A DNA stretch of 64,000 nt, from positions 62,001-126,000 of the forward strand of contig NZ_JAJBMO010000008.1 in the NCBI RefSeq assembly GCF_020537505.1, in the 5' to 3' direction. Numbering within the stretch: the stretch's first letter is position 1; every line of letters begins with the position of its first letter. Below, in pieces: positions 31,148-40,487 of the stretch. The translations under genes were made by a program, and so were the position numbers. The DNA comes from Blautia glucerasea (GTDB taxonomy: Bacteria; Bacillota; Clostridia; Lachnospirales; Lachnospiraceae). The notes under the pieces were generated by a model. The model was not told the DNA's origin. It saw only the letters and a list, made by a program, of their open reading frames with translations, and ran no database searches.

Positions 31148-31208
31148 GCGGATTCATACTTTTGACCATCCATCCCCAACTGTTCCATTTTTCTATATAT
31201 CAAAAAAG

Positions 31209-31236
31209 AGGAACCGCCAGCATCTCAGCGGTTCCT
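31209..31236 (-). terminator. Terminator of the pyk-lysA-like operon
   Basis: AGGAACCGC/GCGGTTCCT stem, followed on the minus strand by TCTTTTTT. The right prophage junction must lie to its left. Confidence 0.85.
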
Positions 31237-31299
31237 TATTTCATTTACACTGTTTGCAAGTCAAACTTATCAAACCGTTTTTATCTTACTCATAAATAA

Positions 31300-32586
31300 T
31301 TACGCCAGGTCTTCATCCTCCAGCATTTTCTCAAAGATCGGGAAGCAGTCGAAGGTTGCAAAGTAATCTCTTGGTGTCTCGGCGCGGCGGATCATGTCGA
31401 AGCTTCCATCTTCGTGAAGAAGGATCTCCGCAGATTTCAGCTTGCCATTGTAATTGTAGCCCATGGAAAATCCGTGTGCACCGGTATCATGGATCACCAG
31501 GTAATCTCCCATATCAATCTTCGGAAGATAACGGTCAATTGCAAATTTATCATTGTTCTCACAAAGAGATCCTGTAATATCATACAGATGATCACAAGGC
31601 TGCTTCTCTTTTCCAAGAACGGTAATGTGGTGGTAAGCACCGTACATAGCAGGACGCATAAGATTTACTGCACAGGAATCCACACCGATATACTCTTTGT
31701 GAGTGTGCTTCTCGTGGATAGCTTTTGTTACCAGACATCCATATGGGCCCATCATAAAACGTCCAAGCTCGGTATAAATGGCCACATCCCCCATTCCTTC
31801 CGGAACCAGAACCTCTTCATATACCTTACGCACACCTTCTCCAATAGCACGAATATCGTTTGGAGTCTGCTCCGGGCGATAAGGAATACCAATACCACCG
31901 GAAAGATTGATAAATTTAATATGCGCGCCAGTCTCCTTCTGAAGCTTCACAGCAAGCTCAAACATAACCTTTGCAAGCATCGGATAATAATCATTGGTCA
32001 CGGTATTGCTGGCAAGAAATGCATGGATTCCAAATTCCTTAGCACCTTTGCCCTTCAGAATGCGGAATGCATCAAAAATCTGCTCTGTAGTCATACCGTA
32101 TTTGGCATCCCCCGGATTGTCCATAATATCATTGCTAATCTTGAACACTCCACCTGGATTGTAACGGCAGCTGATGATCTCCGGAATCTTTCCAACGGCT
32201 TTCTCTACACTTTCAATATGTGTGATATCGTCAAGGTTAATGATTCCTCCGATCTCATCTGCATATTTAAACTCTTTATCCGGAGTGTCATTGGAGGAAA
32301 ACATAATGTCTCCCTTCCTGCAGCCGATTGCCTTGGAAAGCATCAGCTCTGTCATGGAAGAACAGTCACATCCGCAGCCATACTCCTGCAGAATCTTTAT
32401 CAGAAACGGGTTCGGGGTTGCTTTTACTGCAAAAAATTCTTTAAAACCCTTGTTCCATGCAAAAGCTTCTTTCAAAGCCTGTGCATTCTCACGGATTCCC
32501 TTCTCATCATAGAGATGAAATGGGGTTGGATATTTCTGGGCAATTTCCTGTACCTTCTCCAGTGTTACAAAAGGTGTCTTTTTCAT
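31300..32586 (-). CDS. lysA: Diaminopimelate decarboxylase-like protein
   Basis: 428 residues, the family's size. It would convert meso-diaminopimelate to lysine with PLP. The PLP lysine is in EFFAVKATPNPFLI (Lys55), the glycine loop is NLSGGIGIPY, and the C-terminal part has CENNDKFAIDRYLP (the Cys that completes the substrate site). GYNYNGKLKSAEILL is typical. It lies 25 bases behind pyk, so the two are co-transcribed. Carboxynorspermidine decarboxylase is a less likely alternative. The SD GAGGAG precedes the ATG. Confidence 0.85.
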   Translation of the reverse strand: MKKTPFVTLEKVQEIAQKYPTPFHLYDEKGIRENAQALKEAFAWNKGFKEFFAVKATPNPFLIKILQEYGCGCDCSSMTELMLSKAIGCRKGDIMFSSNDTPDKEFKYADEIGGIINLDDITHIESVEKAVGKIPEIISCRYNPGGVFKISNDIMDNPGDAKYGMTTEQIFDAFRILKGKGAKEFGIHAFLASNTVTNDYYPMLAKVMFELAVKLQKETGAHIKFINLSGGIGIPYRPEQTPNDIRAIGEGVRKVYEEVLVPEGMGDVAIYTELGRFMMGPYGCLVTKAIHEKHTHKEYIGVDSCAVNLMRPAMYGAYHHITVLGKEKQPCDHLYDITGSLCENNDKFAIDRYLPKIDMGDYLVIHDTGAHGFSMGYNYNGKLKSAEILLHEDGSFDMIRRAETPRDYFATFDCFPIFEKMLEDEDLA

Positions 32587-32611
32587 AATAGTTTCTCCTC
32601 AAAACAACTTT

Positions 32612-34045
32612 TTATTTGGCTTCAATCACATGAAGCATATTGGTTACAGCACCTTCCCGGGTCATATTGGTAGCCGGATCTCCAACCGTAAATACGATCA
32701 GATCCCCTTTCTTCGCCAGCCGCTTTCTGCGGACAACGCTCATGGCCTGGGAAATAATATACTCTGTGGAATCCTTCTCGTATCCCTTCAGCGGCGTAAC
32801 GCCCCATACAAGCTGCAGTCTGTGCAGGATGGTATCATTTGGGGTAACTGCATAGATAGGAACCTCCGGACGGAAATTTGAGATCAGTCTGGCTGTTCTT
32901 CCTCCAAAGGTAGGAGTCACAATGGCCTTCACCTTTAAATCTCTTGCTGTCTGTACAGCTGCCAGTCCTACAGCACTGGATACCTTACTTTCACCACACA
33001 TGTTGCGGTTATGGGTGTAATCCTCATAGTTCAGATGCGGCTCTGTAGTCTCTGCAATCTCCACCATCATCTTCAGGGCTTCCAACGGATACTTACCAGC
33101 TGCTGTCTCACCGGAAAGCATGATGGCATCTGTACCGTCGTAAATAGCATTGGCAACGTCTGCCACCTCTGCTCTTGTAGGACGTGGATTACGGATCATG
33201 GAATCCAGCATCTGGGTAGCCGTGATAACCGGAACATAGTTCTCGTTGCACTTGCGGATGATCATCTTCTGGATATAGGGAACCTCGCTTGGAGGAATTT
33301 CTACACCAAGATCACCTCTGGCCACCATAATGCCATCTGCTGCCCTGATGATCTCGTCAATATTTTCAACACCCTCTGCATTCTCGATCTTGGCGATAAT
33401 GCCAATATCCTGACCGCCGTTTTCATCCAGAAGCTGGCGGATCTCTTTGATCGCCTTTGCATCCCGGACAAAAGAAGCTGCAATATAGTCAAATTCCTGT
33501 GTAATTCCAAACAAGATATCATCCTTGTCCTGCTCAGTGATTCCCGGAAGCTTCACCTTCACATAAGGAACATTAATTCCTTTGCGCTCTCCAAGCTCGC
33601 CGCCGTTTAAGACACGGCAGACAATATCTCCATTCTTGATGTTCTCGATCTCAAGCTCGATCAGACCATCGTCAATCAGAATTTTACCGCCTTTTTTTAC
33701 ATCTTTATAAAGATTCTCATAGGTAATGGCCACTCTGGTCTCATCGCCTTCTATATCACCAGTGGTAAGTGTAAACTCACTGCCAGCTTCCAGTGTAACC
33801 TTCTTATGATCCTTCAAAAGCTTGGTACGGATTTCCGGTCCCTTGGTATCAAGAAGCATGGCAACCGGAATATTCAGTTCTTCCCTAAGATTCTTGATCA
33901 GATCCACTCTTCCCCTGTGCTCCTCATGAGAACCATGTGAAAAATTAAAACGGGCAATATCCATTCCGGCACGTATCATAGATTTTAAAACACTTTTCTT
34001 ACTGGAGGCCGGTCCCAGAGTACAGATAATTTTTGTTCTCTTCAT
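32612..34045 (-). CDS. pyk: Pyruvate kinase
   Basis: 477 residues, the size without the C-terminal PEP-utiliser domain found in many bacilli. It makes pyruvate and ATP from PEP and ADP. It has the N-terminal RTKIICTLGPASSKKSVL, ARFNFSHGSHEEH, DTKGPEIRT, the active-site region IIAKIENAEGVENIDEII and GDLGVEIP, and MLDSMIRNPRPTRAEVADVA. All are intact. It heads an operon with the lysA-like gene. Confidence 0.97.
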   Translation of the reverse strand: MKRTKIICTLGPASSKKSVLKSMIRAGMDIARFNFSHGSHEEHRGRVDLIKNLREELNIPVAMLLDTKGPEIRTKLLKDHKKVTLEAGSEFTLTTGDIEGDETRVAITYENLYKDVKKGGKILIDDGLIELEIENIKNGDIVCRVLNGGELGERKGINVPYVKVKLPGITEQDKDDILFGITQEFDYIAASFVRDAKAIKEIRQLLDENGGQDIGIIAKIENAEGVENIDEIIRAADGIMVARGDLGVEIPPSEVPYIQKMIIRKCNENYVPVITATQMLDSMIRNPRPTRAEVADVANAIYDGTDAIMLSGETAAGKYPLEALKMMVEIAETTEPHLNYEDYTHNRNMCGESKVSSAVGLAAVQTARDLKVKAIVTPTFGGRTARLISNFRPEVPIYAVTPNDTILHRLQLVWGVTPLKGYEKDSTEYIISQAMSVVRRKRLAKKGDLIVFTVGDPATNMTREGAVTNMLHVIEAK

Positions 34046-34145
34046 AAGCAGTCTATCCCTCTGTTTTTAATTGATTAGATGGTCACCATCCATATTACAT
34101 ACGGCAACCATGTAACGATACCTGTGAGCAGTAACCATGAAGCTT

Positions 34146-35003
34146 CTATTTCACATGTGTATGCGTAAAAAGATGGTCCTGGCAATACTCATAATTTCCA
34201 TTACATCTGGAACAGAAACGAAACTCCAGATTGGGATCATCAAGCTCAGTGCGTCCACAAATCGCGCATTTATGCTTGGTTACAGCACCTCCACCTGATT
34301 TCATACGTCCCTGGGGCTCCATTGCTCTGCGGAATTCATTTCTTCGGTGGACCTCCTTCGGGTTATACCGGCTGAAATCCTTTGTTCCAAAATAAAAAAT
34401 AATGAAATTCAACAGTGAAGCCACAATCGGGATCACCAGATACCATGCGCCTGCCATAATGTACTGGATCATTTCATATACAACGATCACTACATAGAAA
34501 ATTGCCATCCATTTCATCTTCACCGGAATGATAAACATAAGCAGAACCTGCATATCCGGATAACAAAGTGCATATGCAAGGAAGGTTGACAAACTGATAT
34601 AGTAGGTAGAAAATACGCTTCCTACCAGGACATTTCCTCCAAGAAGGAAATACAGGATAAATGCACCTATAATTGTAAATACGATACCAGAAAGAATGTA
34701 TAACATATATTTAAAAGTTCCAATGGTTCTTTCCAGTGATGTTCCGATTGGATAATAGAAGAACAAAACTGCAATTGCAAACCACAGTACACCAGAAGTG
34801 CTCGGCGGATACAATACCCAGGTCACCAGTCTCCATACCTGTCCCCGCAGAATATAAGCAGGTTCCAGGCTGAGCCAGTTCAGCATGCCTGGGTTCACGA
34901 TCATCAGTGCGTAACCGATCACATAGCATACGATAATGTAAACCGTAAGATTGGGAATACCAAATCTTCCAAATTTTCGTTCCAGCTTATCAATAAATTT
35001 CAT
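34146..35003 (-). CDS. Rhomboid-like membrane protein with zinc ribbon
   Basis: 285 residues. Six membrane helices in a rhomboid-like arrangement, with RGQVWRLVTWVLYPPST at the position of the rhomboid L1 loop. The catalytic GxSG serine is absent (GSVFSTYYI), so it is probably a non-protease relative. The C-terminus has a four-Cys zinc ribbon (CAICGRTELD, then CSRCNGNYEYCQDH). Function unknown. Confidence 0.78.
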   Translation of the reverse strand: MKFIDKLERKFGRFGIPNLTVYIIVCYVIGYALMIVNPGMLNWLSLEPAYILRGQVWRLVTWVLYPPSTSGVLWFAIAVLFFYYPIGTSLERTIGTFKYMLYILSGIVFTIIGAFILYFLLGGNVLVGSVFSTYYISLSTFLAYALCYPDMQVLLMFIIPVKMKWMAIFYVVIVVYEMIQYIMAGAWYLVIPIVASLLNFIIFYFGTKDFSRYNPKEVHRRNEFRRAMEPQGRMKSGGGAVTKHKCAICGRTELDDPNLEFRFCSRCNGNYEYCQDHLFTHTHVK

Positions 35004-35054
35004 ATGATCCTCTTTTCTTCTTTTATTGTAATGCCTTTAAACAGACATTTTCCA

Positions 35055-35996
35055 TTAGAAAAATTTCTTCTTGGACAGAATCACAGCCGCCACAATACTT
35101 ACCAGTATAGACAGCAGAATCACCACTAAAAATCCCCATTTATCAGCAGAGAAAGGCATTCCCGCAGGATTCAGGTTCATTCCATAGGCACTGAATACAA
35201 TCGTCGGAATACTCATTACAATGGTGATGACGGACAAAACCTTCATGACCACGTTCAGATTATTGGAAATAACCGACGCAAAAGTCCCCATCATGCTGCT
35301 TAAGATACCACTGTATATGTTCGCCATCTCAATTGCCTGCTTATTCTCTATGATAACATCTTCCAGAAGATCCGTATCCTCCGGGTACTGCTTAATGCTC
35401 TCCACCTTCAGAAGCTTCTCCAGCACTACCTCATTAGACCGAAGGGACGTGGTAAAATAGACCAGTGATTTCTCCAGCTCCAGAAGCTCCATCAGTTCCT
35501 GGTTACGGGTAGACATGTGAAGCTTCTCCTCCACCAGCTCACTCTTCTTATCTATAATACGCAGATAATGCAGATACATAGTCGCATTGCGGTACAGGAT
35601 CTGAAGGATAAACCTGGTCTTCATATAGGTAAAAAAATTCCGTACCCTTCCCTCCATAAATCTGGTGAGCACCTGGGTATCTTCCAGACATACGGTAAAA
35701 ATCAGCTTCTTGGTAACAATAATACCAAGAGGGATAGTACCATACCAGTCCTTGTCATTACGTTCCTCGATCATAGGAACATCTACCAGGATCAGTGTAT
35801 AATTATCTTCCACTTCAATACGGGAACGCTCTTCCTCATCCAGAGGAGCACGAAGATCATCTACCTCGATTCCGAACCTTTCGGACATTTCGAAGATCTC
35901 CGTTGCAGTGGGATTGGTCATAGCGATCCAGCAATCCTCCTGTGGCTCCTGGATCTCATGGATTGCGCCCTCTATCGTCTTAAAAATCCTTACCAC
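35055..35996 (-). CDS. CorA-family divalent cation transporter
   Basis: 313 residues from a GTG at 35996, eight bases after GGAAGGAG; this gives the usual CorA N-terminus (MVRIFKTIEGAIHEIQEP). The longer frame from 36155 has no SD. A soluble funnel domain is followed by two C-terminal membrane helices and the CorA signature YGMNLNP. It imports magnesium or related ions. It is divergent from aroC. Confidence 0.9.
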   Translation of the reverse strand: MVRIFKTIEGAIHEIQEPQEDCWIAMTNPTATEIFEMSERFGIEVDDLRAPLDEEERSRIEVEDNYTLILVDVPMIEERNDKDWYGTIPLGIIVTKKLIFTVCLEDTQVLTRFMEGRVRNFFTYMKTRFILQILYRNATMYLHYLRIIDKKSELVEEKLHMSTRNQELMELLELEKSLVYFTTSLRSNEVVLEKLLKVESIKQYPEDTDLLEDVIIENKQAIEMANIYSGILSSMMGTFASVISNNLNVVMKVLSVITIVMSIPTIVFSAYGMNLNPAGMPFSADKWGFLVVILLSILVSIVAAVILSKKKFF

Positions 35997-36137
35997 AAAC
36001 TGCACTCCTTCCACTCGCTTGCTTCTATATAAAAGCCAGCTGTCCTCTTTTTGCCAGACAGGGGCTTTTATCCTCAAAAAAAATATACACTTAATTATAA
36101 TTTCTACAGGAAATTTTGTCAATTCTAATAGATTCGG

Positions 36138-36166
36138 TTTACAAATTTTTTGCATTTCGCTATAAT
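36138..36166 (+). promoter_or_regulatory. Promoter of aroC
   Basis: TTTACA, 17-base spacer, TATAAT; 63 bases before the aroC start. It lies over the discarded upstream extension of the CorA gene. Confidence 0.75.
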
Positions 36167-36228
36167 GTCTTTAAAGTTATATTCGCACTTTACTTTGATA
36201 AAGCAGAAGCAGAAAGGATTTTACGCCT

Positions 36229-37320
36229 ATGAGTCAGTCAACATTTGGAAAAAAATTTACGGTTACTACCTGGGGAGAGTCCCATGGCAAAGCACTGGGA
36301 GCCGTTGTGGATGGCGTTCCCGCCGGACTTTTCCTTACAGAAGCAGATATACAGGCTTATCTGGACAGAAGGAAGCCCGGTCAAAGCCGCTACACCACAG
36401 CCCGCAAAGAAGGTGATGAGGTAGAAATCCTCTCCGGTGTATTTGAGGGACAGACTACCGGTACTCCCATTTCCCTGATCGTAAGAAATAAGGATCAGCG
36501 TTCCCGGGATTATGGCAATATTGCCAAGACCTATCGTCCAGGACATGCGGACTTCGGATTTGACAGCAAATATGGCTTCCGTGACTACAGAGGCGGCGGA
36601 CGTTCCTCCGGGCGCGAGACCATTGGCAGAGTTGCCGCAGGCGCTATTGCTTCCAAGATCCTGAAAGAGCTTGGCATTACCCTGCAGGCTTACACCAGTT
36701 CCATTGGCCCCATCTCCTGCCACAGCTACCATCCGGAAATGATAAAGGAAAACTCCTTCTATATGCCAGATATGGTTGCTGCTGAAAAAGCTGCCCAGTA
36801 CCTGGAACAGTGTATGAAAGCGGAGGACAGCGCAGGCGGCGTTATTGAGTGCCGCATAAATGGCGTTCCTGCCGGAATCGGAGATCCGGTTTTTGGCAAA
36901 CTGGATGCCTCTTTTGCTCAGGCTCTTATGTCCATCGGAGCTGTAAAAGCAGTGGAGATCGGTGACGGTGTAAAAGTTTCCACCATGAAGGGCTCTGAAG
37001 ACAATGACGGCTTTCACATGGAAAATGGCAGAATTGTAAAAACTACCAACCACTCCGGCGGTATCTTAGGCGGTATCAGCGATGGCGGTGAAATTCTCCT
37101 CCGCGCCCATATTAAGCCAACCCCTTCCATCGCCCAGCCTCAGCAGACTGTCACTACCACCGGCGAAAATATTTCCATCGAGATCAAAGGCCGCCACGAT
37201 CCCGTAATCGTCCCCCGCGCCGTTGTTGTGGTAGAATCCATGGCTGCCATCACCCTAGTAGACGCCATGTTCTCCAACATGAGTGCGCGTATGGATTATG
37301 TAAAAGACTTTTATTTATAA
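36229..37320 (+). CDS. aroC: Chorismate synthase
   Basis: 363 residues. It makes chorismate from EPSP using reduced FMN. Signatures are GESHGKALGAVVDGVPAGL, RGGGRSSGRETIGRVAAGA and SGGILGGISDG. Complete and of normal length. AGAAAGGA lies upstream. It ends before a bidirectional terminator. Confidence 0.97.
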   Translation: MSQSTFGKKFTVTTWGESHGKALGAVVDGVPAGLFLTEADIQAYLDRRKPGQSRYTTARKEGDEVEILSGVFEGQTTGTPISLIVRNKDQRSRDYGNIAKTYRPGHADFGFDSKYGFRDYRGGGRSSGRETIGRVAAGAIASKILKELGITLQAYTSSIGPISCHSYHPEMIKENSFYMPDMVAAEKAAQYLEQCMKAEDSAGGVIECRINGVPAGIGDPVFGKLDASFAQALMSIGAVKAVEIGDGVKVSTMKGSEDNDGFHMENGRIVKTTNHSGGILGGISDGGEILLRAHIKPTPSIAQPQQTVTTTGENISIEIKGRHDPVIVPRAVVVVESMAAITLVDAMFSNMSARMDYVKDFYL

Positions 37321-37338
37321 CAGTACATTCTGTTCATA

Positions 37339-37380
37339 AAAAGCGGGAAGAAATCTCCAAATTCTGATTTCTTCCCGTTT
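37339..37380. terminator. Bidirectional terminator after aroC
   Basis: GCGGGAAGAAATC with GATTTCTTCCCG, then T tract on both strands. It ends aroC on the plus strand and the SBP remnant on the minus strand. Confidence 0.85.
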
Positions 37381-37381
37381 T

Positions 37382-37537
37382 CTAATAACCTGCATCAAAA
37401 GTCTTTGTGGTATATCCTTCACCCTCAAGGATTCCAGCAGTCTCTGGTGTAACAGTAAATGCCATATCGATCTCGCCGCTCTCGAAAGCCTGCTGCATAG
37501 TTGCAGCATCTCCGAATGCTTTGATTACAACATCCAT
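37382..37537 (-). pseudogene. Remnant of an ABC transporter substrate-binding protein
   Basis: A 51-codon frame (MDVVIKAFGDAATMQQAFES then GEIDMAFTVTPETAGILEGE, ending DAGY) matches an internal piece of a NikA/oligopeptide-type (SBP_bac_5) solute-binding protein. Both the signal peptide and the C-terminal two thirds are missing, so the gene is a deletion remnant. It lies directly behind a cobalamin riboswitch that would have controlled the intact transporter. The stop TAG may derive from CAG. Confidence 0.72.
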
Positions 37538-37574
37538 CTTACCCAAACTATGACCCGTAGTCTGAAAAACGCCT

Positions 37575-37710
37575 TTGAATCAAGCAGGTCTTCTGGCTCA
37601 GGTATCATTATCCCCGGCAGTCTTCCCAATTTCTCAGTGACATATTTGCCGGGCATTCGCCCTTACAGCAACGGCATTGCACAGGATTTTCACCTGTTTC
37701 CCTTTTAAAA
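37575..37710 (-). promoter_or_regulatory. Orphan cobalamin riboswitch
   Basis: On the minus strand: GGGAAACAGGTGAAAATCCT, then GCCGTTGCTGTAA, then CACTG followed by TTGGGAAGACTGCCGG, then GAGCCAGAAGACCTGCTTG. These are the conserved blocks of cobalamin riboswitches. Its promoter (37762-37789) looks intact, but only a gene fragment follows. Confidence 0.9.
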
Positions 37711-37761
37711 ATCATTTTCATGATTTACTTGAATCAACTAAATTCAGATTTTTGCGTTATG

Positions 37762-37789
37762 AATATAGCACACCCCAAAAATGTGTCAA
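37762..37789 (-). promoter_or_regulatory. Promoter of the orphan riboswitch
   Basis: TTGACA, 16-base spacer, TATATT on the minus strand, about 50 bases before the riboswitch core. Confidence 0.75.
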
Positions 37790-37810
37790 TCTTTTTCTCG
37801 AAAAAAGCAC

Positions 37811-37852
37811 AAAAAAGTGATTTTCCACAAGCATATATCGTGGAAAACCACC
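37811..37852 (-). terminator. Terminator of the lactonase-like gene
   Basis: GTGGTTTTCCAC with GTGGAAAATCAC, one mismatch, followed by TTTTTT on the minus strand. Confidence 0.85.
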
Positions 37853-37904
37853 TCAGTTCTTACTTTATATAATTCACTCTGGATACGCCTCTGATTTTCT
37901 GTAA

Positions 37905-38993
37905 TCAGGCCTCTAAATCCTCAATATCCTCCCCATCCGGTACCGGCCAGATGTTGATACAGTTCGGAGTCTCGATCTTACGCGGCTTGCCTTTCATCAT
38001 AATGATGTTCTTCTCATAATCAACCTTAAAGGTGGTAATGCTGTTGCTGGAGTGGTTGGCAACTGCAATGTGCTGGTTATCCGGGAAAATTACAAGGTCT
38101 TTCGGATAGTCACCGCTCACTGGAAGGACAAACTTGCGTTCCAGAAGTCCTGTCTCAGAATCCACTTCAAACATGCCCAATGTGTTCTCACCGGCTGTGG
38201 TGCAGAACAGATGCTTGCCATCTGGTGCAAGTGCAAGTCCGGAAGCAGCATTGTGAGATACGCCTCCGTCCTCTTTCTTCGCAAGGGTGGAAATACTCTG
38301 AAGCAGTTCAAACTCTGGAACATCTCCACTTCCATCATAGCTGTAGACCTTAATCTCATTGCTCAATTCAAACAGCACATATGCAAACCGTCCATCGGCA
38401 CTAAAGCGGATAATACGGGGACCGCTCTCTCTTTGGCAGCGTACAATATCAACCAGTTCCAGCTTATCTGTGCGCTTATTAATACGGTAAACCTTGATCT
38501 GGTCAATTCCATTATCTACTGCACAGAGATATTTGTTATCCGGTGTAGGACGTACACAGTTTACATGCGGACGGAAATTACGCTCTGCAACACTTCCAAG
38601 ACCAGTGTGGAAAACACCATCCATAACGCTTCCCAGACGTCCATCCTTGTGGGTGTGTACAACGGTTACCTTTCCATCATGATATCCTGCTACGTAGAGA
38701 TATTTGCCATCTACGTCTGTTGCAAGGAAACAACCTCTCATGCCATCAATATCGACGCTGTTAATACGCGCCAGATCACCATTATGATCACGCTTGAATA
38801 CCGCAACACCTTCGTCCTCAATAGAGTAAAGATACTTACCATTCTTGGATACTGCGGTATAGGACGCATTACTTACTTCCACTTCACTTCTTTCTGTGAG
38901 AGTACCCTCTTCCAGGTTCACGTCATAAACCTGGATTCCTTTACTGGTTCCGTGAGTATAGGTTCCTACATAAGCCACATATTTCTTACCCAT
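37905..38993 (-). CDS. pgl: Lactonase-family beta-propeller (6-phosphogluconolactonase type)
   Basis: 362 residues, seven-bladed propeller of the YbhE type. Signatures are YVGTYTHGTSKGI at the N-terminus, FRPHVNCVRPTPDNKYL, SGPRIIRFSADGRFAY, SHNAASGLALAPDGKHLF and YPKDLVIFPDNQ. Proteins of this family hydrolyse 6-phosphogluconolactone in some bacteria, but substrates vary, so the symbol is tentative. GTAGGAGG lies before the ATG. Confidence 0.82.
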   Translation of the reverse strand: MGKKYVAYVGTYTHGTSKGIQVYDVNLEEGTLTERSEVEVSNASYTAVSKNGKYLYSIEDEGVAVFKRDHNGDLARINSVDIDGMRGCFLATDVDGKYLYVAGYHDGKVTVVHTHKDGRLGSVMDGVFHTGLGSVAERNFRPHVNCVRPTPDNKYLCAVDNGIDQIKVYRINKRTDKLELVDIVRCQRESGPRIIRFSADGRFAYVLFELSNEIKVYSYDGSGDVPEFELLQSISTLAKKEDGGVSHNAASGLALAPDGKHLFCTTAGENTLGMFEVDSETGLLERKFVLPVSGDYPKDLVIFPDNQHIAVANHSSNSITTFKVDYEKNIIMMKGKPRKIETPNCINIWPVPDGEDIEDLEA

Positions 38994-39215
38994 TTGTCTA
39001 GCCTCCTACAGTCTCTTTCTGGAAACCGTGCATTCACGCTGTTCTTCCGATCTTTTTACAGCGCATCGGGTCACTGTGCAGCTCTGAATATTACTGCATC
39101 CTCTATAACAGTAAATCCTCTGCCGCGGTTCATTTGTTACAGCCGCATTTTATTACAGTAACTCGTATTCTGGTTTCTTTTATGTAATTGTGTCTAAATT
39201 ATACCACACACAATT

Positions 39216-40487
39216 TCAAAGAACAAGCTTTACTGCATTCAGAGTTTCCATAATAATTTCATCTGTATGGGCTGCAGACAGGAACATGGCTTCAAACTGG
39301 GAGGGAGCCATATGGATTCCCATGTTCAGCATCTTTTTGAAATATTCCGCAAAAGCCGCTGTATCCGAAGATTTAGCAGAAACATAATCTACAACAGGCT
39401 GCTTTGTAAAGAACAGGCTTCCAAGAGAGCCTACATGGTTCATCTGATACTCCAGACCTTTTTCTTTTACGATCTTTTCCATTCCACCGTAAAGAAGCTC
39501 TCCTTTTTTTTCCAGTTCTGTATAGACTTCCGGATGATCATACAGATACTTCAGCTGGGTAAGGCCGGCTGCCATAGCCACCGGGTTTCCACTCAAAGTA
39601 CCCGCCTGATAAACCTTTCCTGCCGGTGCAACCAGCTCCATCACATCCTTTCTTCCGCCGTATGCGCCAACCGGCATTCCTGCTCCAATGATCTTTCCAT
39701 AAGTAACAAGGTCTGGGGTTACGCCAAAATACTGGGCAGCACCGCCAAAGGCAAGTCTGAATCCCGTAATTACCTCATCAAAGATAAGAAGGGCATGATA
39801 TTTGTCGCAAAGTGAACGAAGTTCCTGAAGAAATCCCTCACTTGGCGGAACTACGCCCATGTTGGCTCCAACTGCTTCCACGATCACCGCTGCCACCTGT
39901 CCATCAGCCTGCACCAAAAGATTCTCCACACTGCCAGGATCATTGTAAACAGCCAGCATGGTGTCCTCTGTACAGCCCTTTGGCACACCTGCGCTGTCCG
40001 GCACACCACTTGTCATAACGCCGGAGCCTGCGCTTACCAGCATGGCATCGCTGTGTCCATGATAACAGCCAGCGAATTTGATGATCTTATTTTTCCCAGT
40101 ATAGCCTCTTGCCACACGGATTGCGCTCATAACAGCCTCTGTTCCGGAATTCACCATACGGATCATATCCACATGAGGGATCCTGTCACAGATAAACTCT
40201 GCCATCTCTACTTCAATCTCTGTAGCACAGCCAAAGCTCAGACCCTTTTCACAGGCCTTCAGAACACTTTCCCGGATCGCTGGGAAATTATGTCCCAGGA
40301 TCATTGGACCCCAGGAATCAATGTAATCAATATAACGGTTGCCATCTACATCATAAATATAGCAGCCATCCGCTCTGTCAATAAACCGCGGAGCCTCCCC
40401 AATGGCACCATAGGCACGCACCGGGCTGTTTACGCCCCCAGGGATCCTTTTTACTGCTCTTTCAAAAAGCTTCTCAGACTTTGTCAT
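39216..40487 (-). CDS. hemL: Glutamate-1-semialdehyde 2,1-aminomutase
   Basis: 423 residues. It converts glutamate-1-semialdehyde to 5-aminolevulinate with PLP/PMP. The PLP lysine is in TYGKIIGAGMPVGAYGG (Lys265), with FDEVITGFR before it and GTEAVMSAIRVARG for the phosphate site. VEAVGANMGVVPP has A, G and A at positions usually P, A and G (EPVAGNMG). Last gene of the hem operon; it starts next to the hemB stop. Confidence 0.95.
   Translation of the reverse strand: MTKSEKLFERAVKRIPGGVNSPVRAYGAIGEAPRFIDRADGCYIYDVDGNRYIDYIDSWGPMILGHNFPAIRESVLKACEKGLSFGCATEIEVEMAEFICDRIPHVDMIRMVNSGTEAVMSAIRVARGYTGKNKIIKFAGCYHGHSDAMLVSAGSGVMTSGVPDSAGVPKGCTEDTMLAVYNDPGSVENLLVQADGQVAAVIVEAVGANMGVVPPSEGFLQELRSLCDKYHALLIFDEVITGFRLAFGGAAQYFGVTPDLVTYGKIIGAGMPVGAYGGRKDVMELVAPAGKVYQAGTLSGNPVAMAAGLTQLKYLYDHPEVYTELEKKGELLYGGMEKIVKEKGLEYQMNHVGSLGSLFFTKQPVVDYVSAKSSDTAAFAEYFKKMLNMGIHMAPSQFEAMFLSAAHTDEIIMETLNAVKLVL

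Larger units (their letters stand above)
1..31150. mobile_element. Siphovirus-type prophage, left end outside window
   Basis: A temperate tailed phage occupies the left half. Visible parts are the packaging, head, connector and tail genes, early genes, a repressor switch, DinD and a tyrosine integrase. The late genes read leftward and leave the window inside the tape measure gene, so distal tail, lysis and the left attachment site are missing. The right junction must lie between the integrase stop (30911) and the terminator of the host operon (31209-31236). The portal, minor capsid and major capsid order fits SPP1-like phages. The exact ends are inferred. Confidence 0.95.

Noticed and set aside
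1-31150. CRISPR array
   Set aside because: No series of regularly spaced direct repeats was seen in the prophage; the few repeats found are promoter or palindrome copies.
31414-32673. Long plus-strand open frame opposite the lysA-like gene
   Set aside because: Shadow of an unmistakable PLP enzyme on the minus strand; no start signals and no family.
34046-34145. Repeated GTAACCATG-like words between pyk and the rhomboid-like gene
   Set aside because: Short and imperfect; no stable structure or known motif could be supported.
36238-37053. Minus-strand frame opposite aroC
   Set aside because: aroC is certain on the plus strand and the reverse frame has no homology.
37315-37509. 64-codon minus-strand frame downstream of aroC
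   Set aside because: It overlaps the terminator and is in a different frame from the recognisable binding-protein remnant.
38052-39161. Plus-strand frame opposite the lactonase gene
   Set aside because: Antisense shadow; composition is Cys/Ser/Ile-rich, as expected for the complement of a real gene.
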